Positions 26,878-36,368 of a stretch of 64,000 bases of DNA are shown here, piece by piece (positions within the stretch are counted from its first letter, which is position 1; every line of letters begins with the position of its first letter). Source of the DNA: Streptomyces sp. Je 1-79 (lineage in GTDB: Bacteria; Actinomycetota; Actinomycetes; Streptomycetales; Streptomycetaceae). Under the pieces are notes generated by a model, which did not search any database, was not told the DNA's origin, and worked only from the letters and a program-made list of their open reading frames with translations. A program made the translations under genes and the position numbers. The stretch spans positions 124,001 to 188,000 of the forward strand of contig NZ_JAMGSL010000001.1 in assembly GCF_025195125.1 (NCBI RefSeq). Direction: 5' to 3'.

Positions 26878-28926
26878 ATGCGGTGTGTGACCGATGACGA
26901 TCCGTATCTGTGGCTGGAAGACGTCGAGGGCGAGGCCGCGCTGGCGTGGGTGGCCGAGCGGAACGCGGAGACGGCGGCGGCGCTGACCGCCGACGACGGC
27001 TTCGCCTCCCTCAAGGAGCGCCTGCGGGAGGCGTTGGACGCATCGGACCGCGTTCCGTACACCACGCGCCGCGGCGCGTTCCTCTACAACTACTGGCGGG
27101 ACGCCACGCATGTGCGGGGCGTGTGGCGGCGCACGACGCTGGAGCGGTACCGCAAGGACGAGCCCGAGTGGGAGGTCCTCCTCGACGTCGACGCGCTCGC
27201 CGCGACGGAAGAGGAGAAGTGGGTGTGGGCGGGCGCGCGGGTGCGCCGTCCCGAGGACGACCTGGCGCTGGTGTGCCTGTCGCGCGACGGCGGCGACGCC
27301 GTGGAGGTCCGCGAGTTCGACCTCGCCACCCGGGCCTTCGTCGACGGCGGGTTCCGGTTGCCCGAGGCGAAGACACGGATCGGGTGGATCGACGAGGACA
27401 CCGTCTTCGTCGGCACGGACTTCGGGCCGGGCTCGCTGACCGAGTCCGGCTATCCGCGCACGGTACGCCGCTGGCGGCGGGGCACGCCGCTGGAGGAGGC
27501 GGCCGTGGTCTTCGAGGCCGAGCCCGCGGACGTGGCGGCCTGGGGGCTGCGCGACACCACACCGGGCTTCGAGCGGGACTTCGTCGGCCGCGCGATGGAC
27601 TTCTACCGCAGCGAGACGTACCTCGTGCCCCCCGGCGGGGAACTCGTGAAGATCGACGTCCCCGAGGACGCCCGCGTCTATGCCCATCGTCACCATCTGA
27701 TCGTCACCCTGAAGTCCGGCTGGCTCGGACAGCCGGCCGGCTCCCTGCTGGCCTTCGACTTCGACGCCTTCCTGGCGGGCGACCGCACCGCGGAGGTGCT
27801 CTTCACCCCCGACGAGCGGACCGCTCTGGCCGGGCACTCCTGGACCCGCCACCATCTGCTCCTGGAGACGATGCGTGACGTCAGTACCCGCATCGAGATC
27901 CTCACCCCGGCGGCGGGAGAGGCCGGTTGGGCGCGCGCGCCGCTCACCGACGTCCCGCCGCTGTCCGCCGTCTCCGTCGTGGACACCGACCCGGACGTCT
28001 CCGACGAGTACTTCCTGGACGTCTCCGGGTTCCTGCAGCCCTCCACCCTCTACCGGGGGCGGATCGGCGCCGACACGGAGATCCTCAAGCAGGCGCCCGC
28101 GCGCTTCGAGACGGCGGGCCTCGCGGTGGAACAGTTCTTCGCCACCTCCCGCGACGGGACACGGGTGCCGTACTTCGTGATCGGCCCGGACCGTGCCGTC
28201 ACCGGCCCCGGCCCCACCCTGCTCTACGGCTACGGCGGCTTCGAGGTCTCCCTCACCCCCTCCTACGGCGCCGTGCGCGGACGGGCCTGGCTGGAGCGCG
28301 GCGGCACCTATGTCATCGCGAACATCCGGGGAGGCGGGGAGTACGGGCCGGACTGGCACCGGGCGGCTCTCCGGGCCGACCGGCCGCGGGCCTTCGAGGA
28401 CTTCGCCGCCGTCGCCCAGGACCTCGTCGCGCGCGGCATCACCACCCCCGCCACCCTCGGCGCGGCGGGCGGAAGCAACGGCGGACTGCTCATGGGCGCG
28501 ATGCTCACCCGCCACCCGGAGCTCTTCGGCGCCATCGTCGCCCAGGTCCCGCTGCTCGACATGACCCGCTTCCACAGGCTCCTCGCGGGCGCGTCCTGGA
28601 TCGCCGAGTACGGCAACCCCGACGAGGACGCCGACCGTCCCCACCTCCTGGAGCTCTCCCCCTACCACCGGCTCACCGCGGACCGCGCCTACCCGCCGGT
28701 CCTGCTGATGACCTCCACCCGTGACGACCGCGTCCACCCCGGCCACGCCCGCAAGACGGCCGCGCGCCTGCGCGCACTCGGGCACCGGGTCCTGTTCCAC
28801 GAGAACACCGGCGGTGGCCACGCGGGCGCCAGTGACAACGAACAGACCGCCCACAACAACGCCCTCATGCACACCTTCCTGTGGCAGCACCTCGCACGAA
28901 GTGAAGACCCCGCGCACATTCTGTGA
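26878..28926 (+). CDS. S9-family prolyl oligopeptidase-type peptidase
   Basis: A 682-residue serine peptidase. The N-terminal ~400 residues form the beta-propeller, starting DDPYLWLEDVEGE, typical of the family. The catalytic domain has GGSNGGLL (nucleophile Ser in GGSNGG), the Asp in TSTRDDRVHP and the His in GGGHAGAS. It would cut short peptides after proline or basic residues; no signal peptide is seen, so it is cytoplasmic. The ATG at 26878 is used; a GTG at 26887 is an alternative. It is divergent from the precursor gene, with no evidence that it processes that peptide. Confidence 0.9.
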   Translation: MRCVTDDDPYLWLEDVEGEAALAWVAERNAETAAALTADDGFASLKERLREALDASDRVPYTTRRGAFLYNYWRDATHVRGVWRRTTLERYRKDEPEWEVLLDVDALAATEEEKWVWAGARVRRPEDDLALVCLSRDGGDAVEVREFDLATRAFVDGGFRLPEAKTRIGWIDEDTVFVGTDFGPGSLTESGYPRTVRRWRRGTPLEEAAVVFEAEPADVAAWGLRDTTPGFERDFVGRAMDFYRSETYLVPPGGELVKIDVPEDARVYAHRHHLIVTLKSGWLGQPAGSLLAFDFDAFLAGDRTAEVLFTPDERTALAGHSWTRHHLLLETMRDVSTRIEILTPAAGEAGWARAPLTDVPPLSAVSVVDTDPDVSDEYFLDVSGFLQPSTLYRGRIGADTEILKQAPARFETAGLAVEQFFATSRDGTRVPYFVIGPDRAVTGPGPTLLYGYGGFEVSLTPSYGAVRGRAWLERGGTYVIANIRGGGEYGPDWHRAALRADRPRAFEDFAAVAQDLVARGITTPATLGAAGGSNGGLLMGAMLTRHPELFGAIVAQVPLLDMTRFHRLLAGASWIAEYGNPDEDADRPHLLELSPYHRLTADRAYPPVLLMTSTRDDRVHPGHARKTAARLRALGHRVLFHENTGGGHAGASDNEQTAHNNALMHTFLWQHLARSEDPAHIL

Positions 28927-29241
28927 TCGTCTTCGCGCCAGATGTTCGCACTTCGCCGCCAACTCGCCACGAAACCCCTGGTTCACCACGTGTTTGCCGC
29001 TGTGACCAGGGGAAACCCGGGCACATAGGGAGGGCCGAATCGAGCCTTCATGGAAACCCGGACGCGGGGTAGGGTCGAGCCCGTTCGCACGCCCGTGCCC
29101 CCTGTCGAACGCGGCATATACCGCCACTTTCGAAGTGACGGGTGCGCTTACGTGGAATTCCGATAGGGAGAGGTACATCGGGGCACAATCGGACCCCACG
29201 CGCGAAGACCGACAGAAAGACGTTCGAGGCGAGGCACACCG
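28927..29241. other. 315-bp intergenic region with a candidate terminator and short palindrome
   Basis: Directly after the peptidase, CCCCTGGT (28975-28982) and ACCAGGGG (29005-29012) form a perfect 8-bp stem with a 22-nt loop, a weak terminator candidate. Upstream of the flavohemoglobin, CACTTTCGAAGTG at 29125-29137 is a palindrome 105 bp before the ATG, possibly an operator. I see no good match to known NsrR-type sites and no gene. Confidence 0.45.
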
Positions 29242-30666
29242 ATGGATGGTCCGACCACCATGTCGGCCGACGGCGCGAACTCCGGCGGCGAGAGCCGGGA
29301 CGGAGGCTGGTTCGGACGGAGCCCGGGGGGCACCACCCCGGGCGGCACGGCACCCGCACCGCAGGCACCGCCCTCCCCCTCCACACCGCGCGCGCCTTCC
29401 GGACCGTACGCGCCTTCCGGCCCGTCCGTACCGGAGCAGCGGACCGCTCCGCAGGCGCGACCCCCGCAGGGGCAGCGGCCCGCCCAGGCCGCTCCACCCG
29501 CACGGCCCGCGCCGGCGCCCCGTACCGCTGCACCCGAGGACACGTCCGACGCCGCACTGCTGCGCCGCACCCTCGCCGAGATCGAGCCGATCGCGGACAA
29601 GGTCACTTCGCACTTCTACGCGCTGCTCTTCCTCAAGCACCCGGACCTGCGCGCCCTGTTCCCGGCGGCGATGGACACCCAGCGGGACCGCCTCTTCACG
29701 GCGCTGCTCACCGCCGCGACCCACGTGGACGATGCCGACACCCTGACCGCGTACCTCTCCCGGCTCGGGCGTGGCCACCGCAAGTACGGCACGCTCCCCG
29801 AGCACTACCCGGCCGTCGGCGAGGCGCTGCTCGGCGCCCTCGCGAGCTACGCCCCGGAGAGCTGGGGGCCGAGGACCGAAGCGGCCTGGGTGGGCGCCTA
29901 CACCGCGATCTCCCAGATCATGATCGACGCGGCGGCCCAGGACGAACTCCGTGCCCCCGCCTGGTGGCAGGCGGAGGTCGTCGGCCACGAGATGCGCACC
30001 CGGGACATCGCGGTCGTGACGGTCCGCCCCGACCAGCCCTACCCCTTCCTCGCCGGTCAGTACACCGCCCTGGAGACCCCCTGGTGGCCGCGCGTCTGGC
30101 GGCACTACTCCTTCGCCTCCGCGCCCCGGTCCGACGGGCTGCTCTCCTTCCACGTCAAGGCCGTGCCGGCGGGCTGGGTCTCCAACGCCCTCGTGCACCG
30201 CGCCCGCCCCGGTCACGTGATCCGGCTCGGCGCGCCCCTGGGGTCCATGACCGTGGACCACAGCAGCGACAACGGGCTCCTGTGCCTCGGCGGAGGCACC
30301 GGCATCGCGCCCATCAAGGCCCTGGTCGAGGACGTGGCCCAGCACGGCAGACGCCGTTCCGTCCAGGTCTTCTACGGGGCGCGACGCGACCACGACCTGT
30401 ACGACATCGACACCATGCTCCGGATGCAGCAGTCGCACCCCTGGCTCTCGGTCCGCCCCGTCGTCGACGACGGCCCGGCGGGCGAGCTCTGCGGCCAACT
30501 GCCCGACGCGGTGTGCCAGTACGGCCCGTGGCACACCTACGACGCCTACCTCTCCGGCCCGCCCGGCATGATCAGACGCGGCGTCGACACCCTGGTCGGC
30601 ATCGGCATCCCGACCCACCGCATACGGCACGACTCCATCGAGGAACTGGTCGGGGCAAGGAATTGA
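29242..30666 (+). CDS. Flavohemoglobin-like NO dioxygenase with Pro-rich N-terminal extension
   Basis: A 474-residue protein. Residues 1-100 are Pro/Gly/Ser/Ala-rich and disordered, unusual for flavohemoglobins of ~400 residues. A globin domain follows with TSHFYALLF (Tyr B10 region) and GRGHRKYG (proximal His). Then comes a ferredoxin-reductase-like part with FAD motif RHYSFASAP and NAD motif GGGTGIAPIKAL. Such proteins convert NO and O2 to nitrate, or act as heme-based sensors/reductases. The stop overlaps the TTG start of the PPOX gene as TTGA, indicating coupled function. Confidence 0.88.
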   Translation: MDGPTTMSADGANSGGESRDGGWFGRSPGGTTPGGTAPAPQAPPSPSTPRAPSGPYAPSGPSVPEQRTAPQARPPQGQRPAQAAPPARPAPAPRTAAPEDTSDAALLRRTLAEIEPIADKVTSHFYALLFLKHPDLRALFPAAMDTQRDRLFTALLTAATHVDDADTLTAYLSRLGRGHRKYGTLPEHYPAVGEALLGALASYAPESWGPRTEAAWVGAYTAISQIMIDAAAQDELRAPAWWQAEVVGHEMRTRDIAVVTVRPDQPYPFLAGQYTALETPWWPRVWRHYSFASAPRSDGLLSFHVKAVPAGWVSNALVHRARPGHVIRLGAPLGSMTVDHSSDNGLLCLGGGTGIAPIKALVEDVAQHGRRRSVQVFYGARRDHDLYDIDTMLRMQQSHPWLSVRPVVDDGPAGELCGQLPDAVCQYGPWHTYDAYLSGPPGMIRRGVDTLVGIGIPTHRIRHDSIEELVGARN

Positions 30667-31484
30667 GCACTTTCGAACAGGCCGGGTACCGGCAGCCGAC
30701 GCCGGTCCGCACCACACGCCCGGGCAGCGACGGCGAGCACCTGGTCCAGCAGCGCATGGGCACCACCGAGCGGGCCGACCGGTTCTACGCCGACCAGGTC
30801 CTCGACCGGCTCAACACCCGGATGCGCGAGTTCGTGGCGCGCCAGGAGATGTTCTTCCTGGCGACCGCCGACCGGCACGGCGAGTGCGACAACACCTTCC
30901 GGGCCGGGCCGCCCGGCTTCCTCCACGTCCTGGACGACCGGACGCTCGCCTACCCCGAGTACCGGGGCAACGGCGTCCAGGCCAGCCTCGGCAACATCGA
31001 GGAGAACGCCCACGTCGGCATCCTCATGGTGGACTTCCTCCGGGACCGCATAGGGCTCCACGTCAACGGCCGGGCGCGGGTCGTGGCCGACGACGCCATG
31101 CGCCGGGCCCACGCGGGCCTCCCGTACGACAGCGTGCCGGGCCGCCGCGCCCAGGTGTGGGTGGAGGTCAGCGTCGAGGAGGCGTACATCCACTGCGCCA
31201 AGCACATTCCCCACCTGCAGAAGGTGCCCAGGCCCGAGTCCGGTCGCGCCTGGGGCACGGACGACGTCAAGCGCAAGGGCGGCGACTTCTTCGGAGCCGC
31301 CGCCGAATCGGCCGAACGAGGCGTGTTCCTGCCCCCGCCGCGCGCGGACGCGGCGACGTGGCGTGCGGAGGCCGAGAGGGTTCTGGTCCGGGCCGAGCAG
31401 CGCCGGGGCGAGGACGAGGAGCAGGCGTTCACGGGCTGGTTCGCCAGAAAGGTGACCGCTTCCTCGTCCCCGGGCCCGGCCTGA
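30663..31484 (+). CDS. Pyridoxamine 5'-phosphate oxidase-family flavoprotein
   Basis: A 273-residue protein with TTG start overlapping the flavohemoglobin stop. The FMN-binding split-barrel core (about 60-190) carries MFFLATADRHGE, GPPGFLHVLDDRTLAYPEYRG and NIEENAHVGILMVDF, typical of the PPOX-like group that binds FMN or F420/heme. N- and C-terminal helical extensions are present. Being coupled to a globin, it probably takes part in nitrosative or oxidative stress chemistry. A 9-bp inverted repeat (31481-31489/31515-31523) starts at its stop. Confidence 0.87.
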   Translation: MSTFEQAGYRQPTPVRTTRPGSDGEHLVQQRMGTTERADRFYADQVLDRLNTRMREFVARQEMFFLATADRHGECDNTFRAGPPGFLHVLDDRTLAYPEYRGNGVQASLGNIEENAHVGILMVDFLRDRIGLHVNGRARVVADDAMRRAHAGLPYDSVPGRRAQVWVEVSVEEAYIHCAKHIPHLQKVPRPESGRAWGTDDVKRKGGDFFGAAAESAERGVFLPPPRADAATWRAEAERVLVRAEQRRGEDEEQAFTGWFARKVTASSSPGPA

Positions 31485-31523
31485 TCCTTGGCGGTACCTT
31501 CGCCGGGCCCGGTTAAGGATCAG
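31481..31523 (+). terminator. Candidate terminator after the globin-PPOX pair
   Basis: CTGATCCTT (31481-31489) and AAGGATCAG (31515-31523) form a perfect 9-bp stem with a GC-rich 25-nt loop that contains its own CCGGGCCCGG palindrome. The left arm overlaps the PPOX stop codon. Confidence 0.6.
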
Positions 31524-31617
31524 CGCGCGCCCGGCGCCCCGCTCCCCACACGCCCATTCGGATTCCACCCGCCCGCGTACGCGCGGCGGAAGCAGGTGAT
31601 CCGCTTACGGTGGGCCG

Positions 31618-32223
31618 ATGCGATCTGTTCCTCGGTGGGCCCTGGTGTCGTCCGGGTGCGCCCCTCTCCTCCTGGCCGGCGGCTGGGCGATCGCGGCCCG
31701 GTTGGAGGGGCCCGCGTACGATCCCGTCGCTCAGACGATCAGCGTGCTCGGGGCCTACGGGGCCGAGGGCTTCTGGGTGATGACCGGAGCGCTGCTCGCG
31801 CTGGGTGTCTGCCACCTCCTCACCGCCTGGGGGCTGCGCCCGGCCGCCCTCGCCGGACGCGTGGCGCTGGCGGGCGGCGGAGTGGCCGCCTTCGCGGTGG
31901 TCCTGCTCCCGGCGCCGACCAGCGGAGGGTCGCTGCGCCACGGCTCGGTCGCGGCGGTCGGTTTCACCCTCCTCGCCCTGTGGCCGGTCCTGGCCGTCGG
32001 CCGCGGGGAGGCCGTGCCGTGGGGGCTACGGCTCGCGCCCGCCGTCGGGGCGACGGTGCTGATGGTCGTCGGCGCGCTGTGGTTCTTCTTCGAGGCCAAC
32101 CGCCAGGGCGCTCCGGGTGTCGCCGAACGTCTCGTGACCTGCATGCAGTCGGTGTGGCCCTTCGTCGTCGTCACCTCCTGCGTCCTGTCCCGCGCCGACG
32201 ACGAGGCGCGGTCGGCGGGCTGA
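31618..32223 (+). CDS. DUF998 family membrane protein
   Basis: A 201-residue protein with six hydrophobic segments, starting with LVSSGCAPLLLAGGWAIAARL and including YDPVAQTISVLGAYGAEGFWVM, the recognisable pattern of DUF998 (integral membrane proteins of unknown function). It stands between the PPOX gene and an MFS gene on the same strand; function unknown. Confidence 0.8.
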   Translation: MRSVPRWALVSSGCAPLLLAGGWAIAARLEGPAYDPVAQTISVLGAYGAEGFWVMTGALLALGVCHLLTAWGLRPAALAGRVALAGGGVAAFAVVLLPAPTSGGSLRHGSVAAVGFTLLALWPVLAVGRGEAVPWGLRLAPAVGATVLMVVGALWFFFEANRQGAPGVAERLVTCMQSVWPFVVVTSCVLSRADDEARSAG

Positions 32224-32375
32224 GCCCCTGGACCCCAAGCCATACGGAGCTCTGACCAAGCCCTGACGGAAACCTGAAAGAGCTCTGAAGCAAGGCCCCT
32301 TGTACCCCTCCCGGCCCGCGACCGATCATGAGAATCCGGCGCCCCGCGGCGGCGCGAGAGCGAGGACACGTACGC

Positions 32376-33656
32376 ATGACAGACCCGGCCGCCTCCACGC
32401 ACCCCTTCCGGGCCCTGCGCGTCCGCAACTTCCGGCTCTTCGCCACCGGTCAGGTCGTCTCCGTCGCCGGCACCTGGATGTCCGTCGTGGCGCAGGACTG
32501 GCTCGTCCTGGAGCTGACCCACGACTCCGCGACCGCCCTCGGCACCGTCACCGCCCTGCAGTTCACCCCGATGCTGCTCCTCACCCTGTACGGCGGGAGG
32601 CTGGCCGACCGCTACGACAAGCGGGCGCTCCTGACCGCGGCCAACGTCGTCTCCGGACTCCTCGCCCTGATCCTCGCCGTCCTCGTCCTCACCGGCAGCG
32701 CGGGCCTCGCGCACATCTACGCGTTCGCGCTCGCGCTGGGCCTGGTCAACGCAGTCGAGGTACCCACCCGGATGTCCTTCGTCGGCGAGCTGGTCGGCCC
32801 CGAACTGCTTCCCAACGCGTCGGCGTTGAGCGCCGCCTACTTCAACGTCGCCCGGGTCGCCGGCCCCGCCGTCGCCGGACTGGTCATCACCGCGTTCGGC
32901 ACCGGCTGGGTCCTGCTCGTCAACGCGCTCAGCTACGCGGCGACCGTCGTCGCCCTGCGCCGGATGCGCCCCGACGAGATCCGGCGCGCCCCCGCCCCCG
33001 CGGGCCGGGCCCGGGTCATCGACGGGCTGCGCCACGTGCGCGGCCGCCCCGACCTCATGGTGCCGCTCGCGCTGGTCGCCGGAGTGAGTCTCTTCGGGCT
33101 GAACTTCCAGCTCACCCTGCCGCTGCTCGCCAAGACGGTGTTCCACGCCGACGCCACCTCCTTCGGCCTGCTCACCACCGCCTTCGCCGCCGGCTCGCTG
33201 ACCGCCGCGTTCCTCACCACGGCCCGCAGGTCACGGCCCTCGGGGCGTCTGGTCACCGGTTCGGCCCTGGTCTTCGCCGTCCTGGAGACCGCGGCCGGCT
33301 GGGCGCCCGGCTACCCGGCCGCCGTGGTCCTGCTCTTCCTCACCGGCGGCGCCTCGATCTACTTCGCCCAGGCCGCCAACCACCGCGTCCAGCTCGGCAG
33401 CGACCCGCGCTACCGCGGCCGGGTCCTCGCCCTCTACACCCTCATCCTCCAGGGATCGACCCCCCTCGGCGCGCTGCTCATGAGCCGTGTCGGCGCGGAG
33501 TGGGGCGCCAGGGCCTGCTTCGTCGTCGGCGGCCTCGCCTCCCTCGCCGCCGGCCTCGCCGCGCTCGCCCACCACGCGGGCCGCTCGGGCCCCGAGGCCG
33601 GGTCCGGGGTGCGGGCCGCGGGCCCCGGGAAGGCCGCCGAGGACATACGAGCCTGA
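32376..33656 (+). CDS. MFS transporter (enterobactin-exporter-like MFS_3)
   Basis: A 426-residue major facilitator. Twelve hydrophobic segments; motif A-like LTLYGGRLADRYDKRALLTAANV and the NFRLFATGQVVSVAGTWMSVVAQDWLVL opening match the MFS_3/EntS-like exporters found widely in Streptomyces. The ATG at 32376 is preferred over 32328 since GAGGA precedes it by about 10 nt. The substrate is unknown. It lies far from the siderophore locus, so its relation to it is unsupported. Confidence 0.87.
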   Translation: MTDPAASTHPFRALRVRNFRLFATGQVVSVAGTWMSVVAQDWLVLELTHDSATALGTVTALQFTPMLLLTLYGGRLADRYDKRALLTAANVVSGLLALILAVLVLTGSAGLAHIYAFALALGLVNAVEVPTRMSFVGELVGPELLPNASALSAAYFNVARVAGPAVAGLVITAFGTGWVLLVNALSYAATVVALRRMRPDEIRRAPAPAGRARVIDGLRHVRGRPDLMVPLALVAGVSLFGLNFQLTLPLLAKTVFHADATSFGLLTTAFAAGSLTAAFLTTARRSRPSGRLVTGSALVFAVLETAAGWAPGYPAAVVLLFLTGGASIYFAQAANHRVQLGSDPRYRGRVLALYTLILQGSTPLGALLMSRVGAEWGARACFVVGGLASLAAGLAALAHHAGRSGPEAGSGVRAAGPGKAAEDIRA

Positions 33657-33793
33657 CCTCGTACGGCAGTTGACGCGGGGTCACCGTTCCCCCCGACCGA
33701 GGGCCGGGATGAGCTCCGGCGTTCACATCACTGAATTTTTGCCGCGTGACGGAACCTTGTCAGCCCCACCGGGGCGCCCTATTGTCGCCGTCG

Positions 33794-33805
33794 GAAAGCG
33801 CTTTC
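33794..33805. promoter_or_regulatory. LacI-type palindrome upstream of pectate lyase
   Basis: GAAAGCGCTTTC is a perfect 12-bp palindrome with the central CG typical of LacI/GalR-family operators in Streptomyces. It lies 125 bp upstream of the pectate lyase start in a 273-bp intergenic region. No LacI gene is in the window. Confidence 0.6.
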
Positions 33806-33929
33806 TCCGCTCATGGGCAGACCCACCGCAGGTGGGTCGGCGGGCGCGATCGGCCCGTCGGCACGACGACGTACGCACCAGATCAGACGGCACCCGACGA
33901 CGCATGTCGAAGACGAATGGGGAACGACG

Positions 33930-35489
33930 ATGAGACGACCAGTAGCACCGCGACTCAGTGCGGCGCTGGCCGCGGCGGCCCTGGTGGCCGCGGGTGGCGT
34001 GGTCCTGTCGATGCCGGAGGCATCGGCGGCGACCGGCAGCGCCACCGGTTACGCGTCCCAGAACGGCGGGACCACCGGAGGGGCGGGCGGGCAGACCGTG
34101 CGGGCCACCACGGGGACCGCGATCCACGGGGCCCTGTGCGGCCGGGCCAGTACCGGCACGCCGCTCGTCATCGAGGTCGAGGGCACCATCAACCACGGCA
34201 ACACCAGCAAGGTCTCGGGCACGGGCTGCAACACCGCCGACGGTGTGATCGAGCTCAAGCAGATCAGCAATGTCACGATCGTCGGGGTCGGCGGCGGCGC
34301 CGTCTTCGACCAACTGGGTATCCATATACGTGAATCCAGCAACATCATCATCCAGAACGTGACCGTACGGAACGTCAAGAAGTCGGGCTCGCCCACGTCG
34401 AACGGCGGCGACGCCATCGGCATGGAGAGCGGCGTCCGCAACGTGTGGGTCGATCACGTCACCCTGGAGGCGTCGGGCGGGGAGTCGGAGGGATTCGACG
34501 GTCTCTTCGACATGAAAGACAACACCCAGTACGTGACCCTGTCCTACAGCACCCTGCGCAACTCCGGCCGCGGCGGCCTCATCGGGTCCAGCGAGAGCGA
34601 CCTCTCGAACGGCTTCATCACGTACCACCACAACCTGTACGAGAACATCGACTCCCGCGCGCCCCTCCTGCGCGGGGGTACGGCCCACATCTACAACAAC
34701 CACTACGTGAGCCTCAACGAGTCCGGCATCAACTCCCGGGCCGGAGCCCGCGCCAAGGTGGACAACAACTACTTCGAGGACTCCAAGGACGTCCTGGGCA
34801 CCTTCTACACCGACGCGGCCGGGTACTGGCAGGTCAGCGGCAACATCTTCGACAACGTGACCTGGTCGAGCCCCGGCACCGACAACAACCCCGCGGGTCC
34901 GAACCCGCAGTCCAACACCACGGTCTCCATCCCGTACGCCTACAGCCTCGACAACGCCGGCTGCGTGCCGGCCGTCGTGAGCCAGACCGCGGGCGCGAAC
35001 AAGGGCCTGCGCGTGTCGGACGGCAGCTGCACCCCGCAGACACCGGCGCCCACGACCCCGCAGCCGACCACGCCGGCGCCCACCACACCGGCTCCGACGC
35101 CCACGCCGACCCAGCCCGGTGGCGGGACCAACCTCAGCATCGGGGCGGGGGCCGACGGTTCGAGCAAGGCCGACGGCACGAGCTACGGCAACGTGCGGGA
35201 CGGTGACCTGAACACCTACTGGTCACCGGCCGGCGCCACCGGTTCCGTCTCCGTCAAGTGGGGGTCCGCCACCACCGTGTCCAGGATCGTCGTCCGGGAG
35301 GCCGCGGGCTCCGCCGGCGGCATCGGGACCTGGCGGGTCGTCAACGCGGACACCGGCGCGGTCCTGACCTCCGGCAGCGGGGCGGGGGCCATCACCTTCC
35401 CCCAGACCTCGCTGAAGAAGATCACCTTCGAGATCACCGGCTCGACGGGTGCCCCCAAGGTCGCCGAGCTGGAGACCTACGCGCGGTAG
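33930..35489 (+). CDS. Secreted pectate lyase (PL1) with C-terminal F5/8-type binding domain
   Basis: A 519-residue secreted enzyme. A signal peptide (1-34) ends at PEASA-A. The PL1 right-handed beta-helix occupies about 35-355, with the Ca-binding FDGLFDMKDN, the vWiDH-type VWVDHVTLE and the catalytic-arginine SRAPLLRGG. A Thr/Pro linker follows (TPAPTTPQPTTPAPTT). The last ~120 residues form a beta-sandwich like F5/8 type C/CBM domains. It depolymerises pectin by beta-elimination outside the cell. RBS GGGGAACGACG precedes the ATG. A convergent hairpin (35496-35520) follows. Confidence 0.92.
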   Translation: MRRPVAPRLSAALAAAALVAAGGVVLSMPEASAATGSATGYASQNGGTTGGAGGQTVRATTGTAIHGALCGRASTGTPLVIEVEGTINHGNTSKVSGTGCNTADGVIELKQISNVTIVGVGGGAVFDQLGIHIRESSNIIIQNVTVRNVKKSGSPTSNGGDAIGMESGVRNVWVDHVTLEASGGESEGFDGLFDMKDNTQYVTLSYSTLRNSGRGGLIGSSESDLSNGFITYHHNLYENIDSRAPLLRGGTAHIYNNHYVSLNESGINSRAGARAKVDNNYFEDSKDVLGTFYTDAAGYWQVSGNIFDNVTWSSPGTDNNPAGPNPQSNTTVSIPYAYSLDNAGCVPAVVSQTAGANKGLRVSDGSCTPQTPAPTTPQPTTPAPTTPAPTPTPTQPGGGTNLSIGAGADGSSKADGTSYGNVRDGDLNTYWSPAGATGSVSVKWGSATTVSRIVVREAAGSAGGIGTWRVVNADTGAVLTSGSGAGAITFPQTSLKKITFEITGSTGAPKVAELETYAR

Positions 35490-35495
35490 ACCCTG

Positions 35496-35520
35496 CCGCC
35501 GGGGATCACTCGCCCGGCGG
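35496..35520. terminator. Bidirectional hairpin between pectate lyase and hypothetical gene
   Basis: CCGCCGGG (35496-35503) pairs with CCCGGCGG (35513-35520) over a 9-nt loop. It starts 7 bp after the lyase stop and overlaps the end of the convergent gene. Confidence 0.6.
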
Positions 35521-36303
35521 CGCGTCCCAGGCCTTCGCCAGCCCTTCCAGCCACACGGGAGGGAGCTCCACCCGGTCCCACTCCTCCCGCAGCGCGACGG
35601 GTGCCGAGACGAGACGCTCGAGCACGGCGATGCTGCTGGGGGAGTGGAGGAGGGCGTAGCGGCCGTGGATGGAGACGTCGCTGCCGGGTCCGTACTGCGC
35701 GTACACGCGGGCCAGCTGTCCGCCCCAGGCCTCCGCGAACTCGGCCAGATGTCCGGCGTATCCCGCCCGCTCCGCGGTGCTCATCGTGCCGAGGACGGCG
35801 ACGAGGACGTCCTCCGACACCTCCGGGTCGAGGTCGGAGACATGGGTGAAGGCCAGATAGAGCGGGGTCACGGCCACCTTCGCCCGCTCCACGTCCACCC
35901 CCGCGACCGGGGGGTGGACGTGCGCCGTGTCCGCCGCACCGCCCTGCGCGGAGTCGTCCTGCTCGTCGGCGCCGAGGGCCCGCCGCAGGGCGCGCTCGGC
36001 GATGCGCAGGAGTGCGTCGTCGACGGTCCGGGCGCCGTCGGCCCACCCGAGGTCGTACCGACGGCCCCTCGCCTCCGGGGCGCCCTCGATGAGCGGGGCG
36101 ATCTCACCGTGCGCCTCCGCGAGGGCGCCGGCCTCGACCAGCGCGATCAGCTGCCCGGCCTCGTCCTGCGGTACGCCGGTGCGGGCGAGGAGCCCGAGCA
36201 GGGTCGTCTTCGCGTTCCTGACGTCGGCCGAGTTCGGGAGGGCGGCCGGGTGGACGTCCTTCGCTTCGTGGGGCGGCGGCTGCTCCGTGTTCATGGTCAC
36301 CAT
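35506..36303 (-). CDS. Hypothetical protein
   Basis: A 265-residue protein that I do not recognise. It is mixed alpha/beta with no signal peptide or membrane segment, mildly acidic overall. ATG at 36303 is used; a second ATG at 36294 is possible. It lies between a secreted lyase (convergent) and a secreted serine-hydrolase-fold gene whose terminator hairpin precedes it, so it is probably transcribed alone. Confidence 0.7.
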   Translation of the reverse strand: MVTMNTEQPPPHEAKDVHPAALPNSADVRNAKTTLLGLLARTGVPQDEAGQLIALVEAGALAEAHGEIAPLIEGAPEARGRRYDLGWADGARTVDDALLRIAERALRRALGADEQDDSAQGGAADTAHVHPPVAGVDVERAKVAVTPLYLAFTHVSDLDPEVSEDVLVAVLGTMSTAERAGYAGHLAEFAEAWGGQLARVYAQYGPGSDVSIHGRYALLHSPSSIAVLERLVSAPVALREEWDRVELPPVWLEGLAKAWDAPPGE

Positions 36304-36320
36304 GCTGCCTGACGGCGGTC

Positions 36321-36354
36321 ACGCGCCGGCTCCTGATCGAAGGAGCCGGCGCGT
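36321..36354 (-). terminator. 14-bp hairpin terminator after the serine-hydrolase gene
   Basis: Arms ACGCGCCGGCTCCT (36321-36334) and its exact complement (36341-36354) around loop GATCGA, 15 bp after the stop of the minus-strand hydrolase gene and just upstream of the next minus-strand gene. Confidence 0.8.
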
Positions 36355-36368
36355 GAAGGTCCTGTGGC

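Noticed and set aside
26878..28926. S9 peptidase as leader protease of the NHLM peptide
   Set aside because: It is divergently transcribed and cytoplasmic, and the C39 domain of the ABC protein already accounts for Gly-Gly cleavage.
26764..30717. 1317-codon minus-strand open frame
   Set aside because: Antisense to the S9 peptidase and flavohemoglobin genes, both with clear catalytic motifs.
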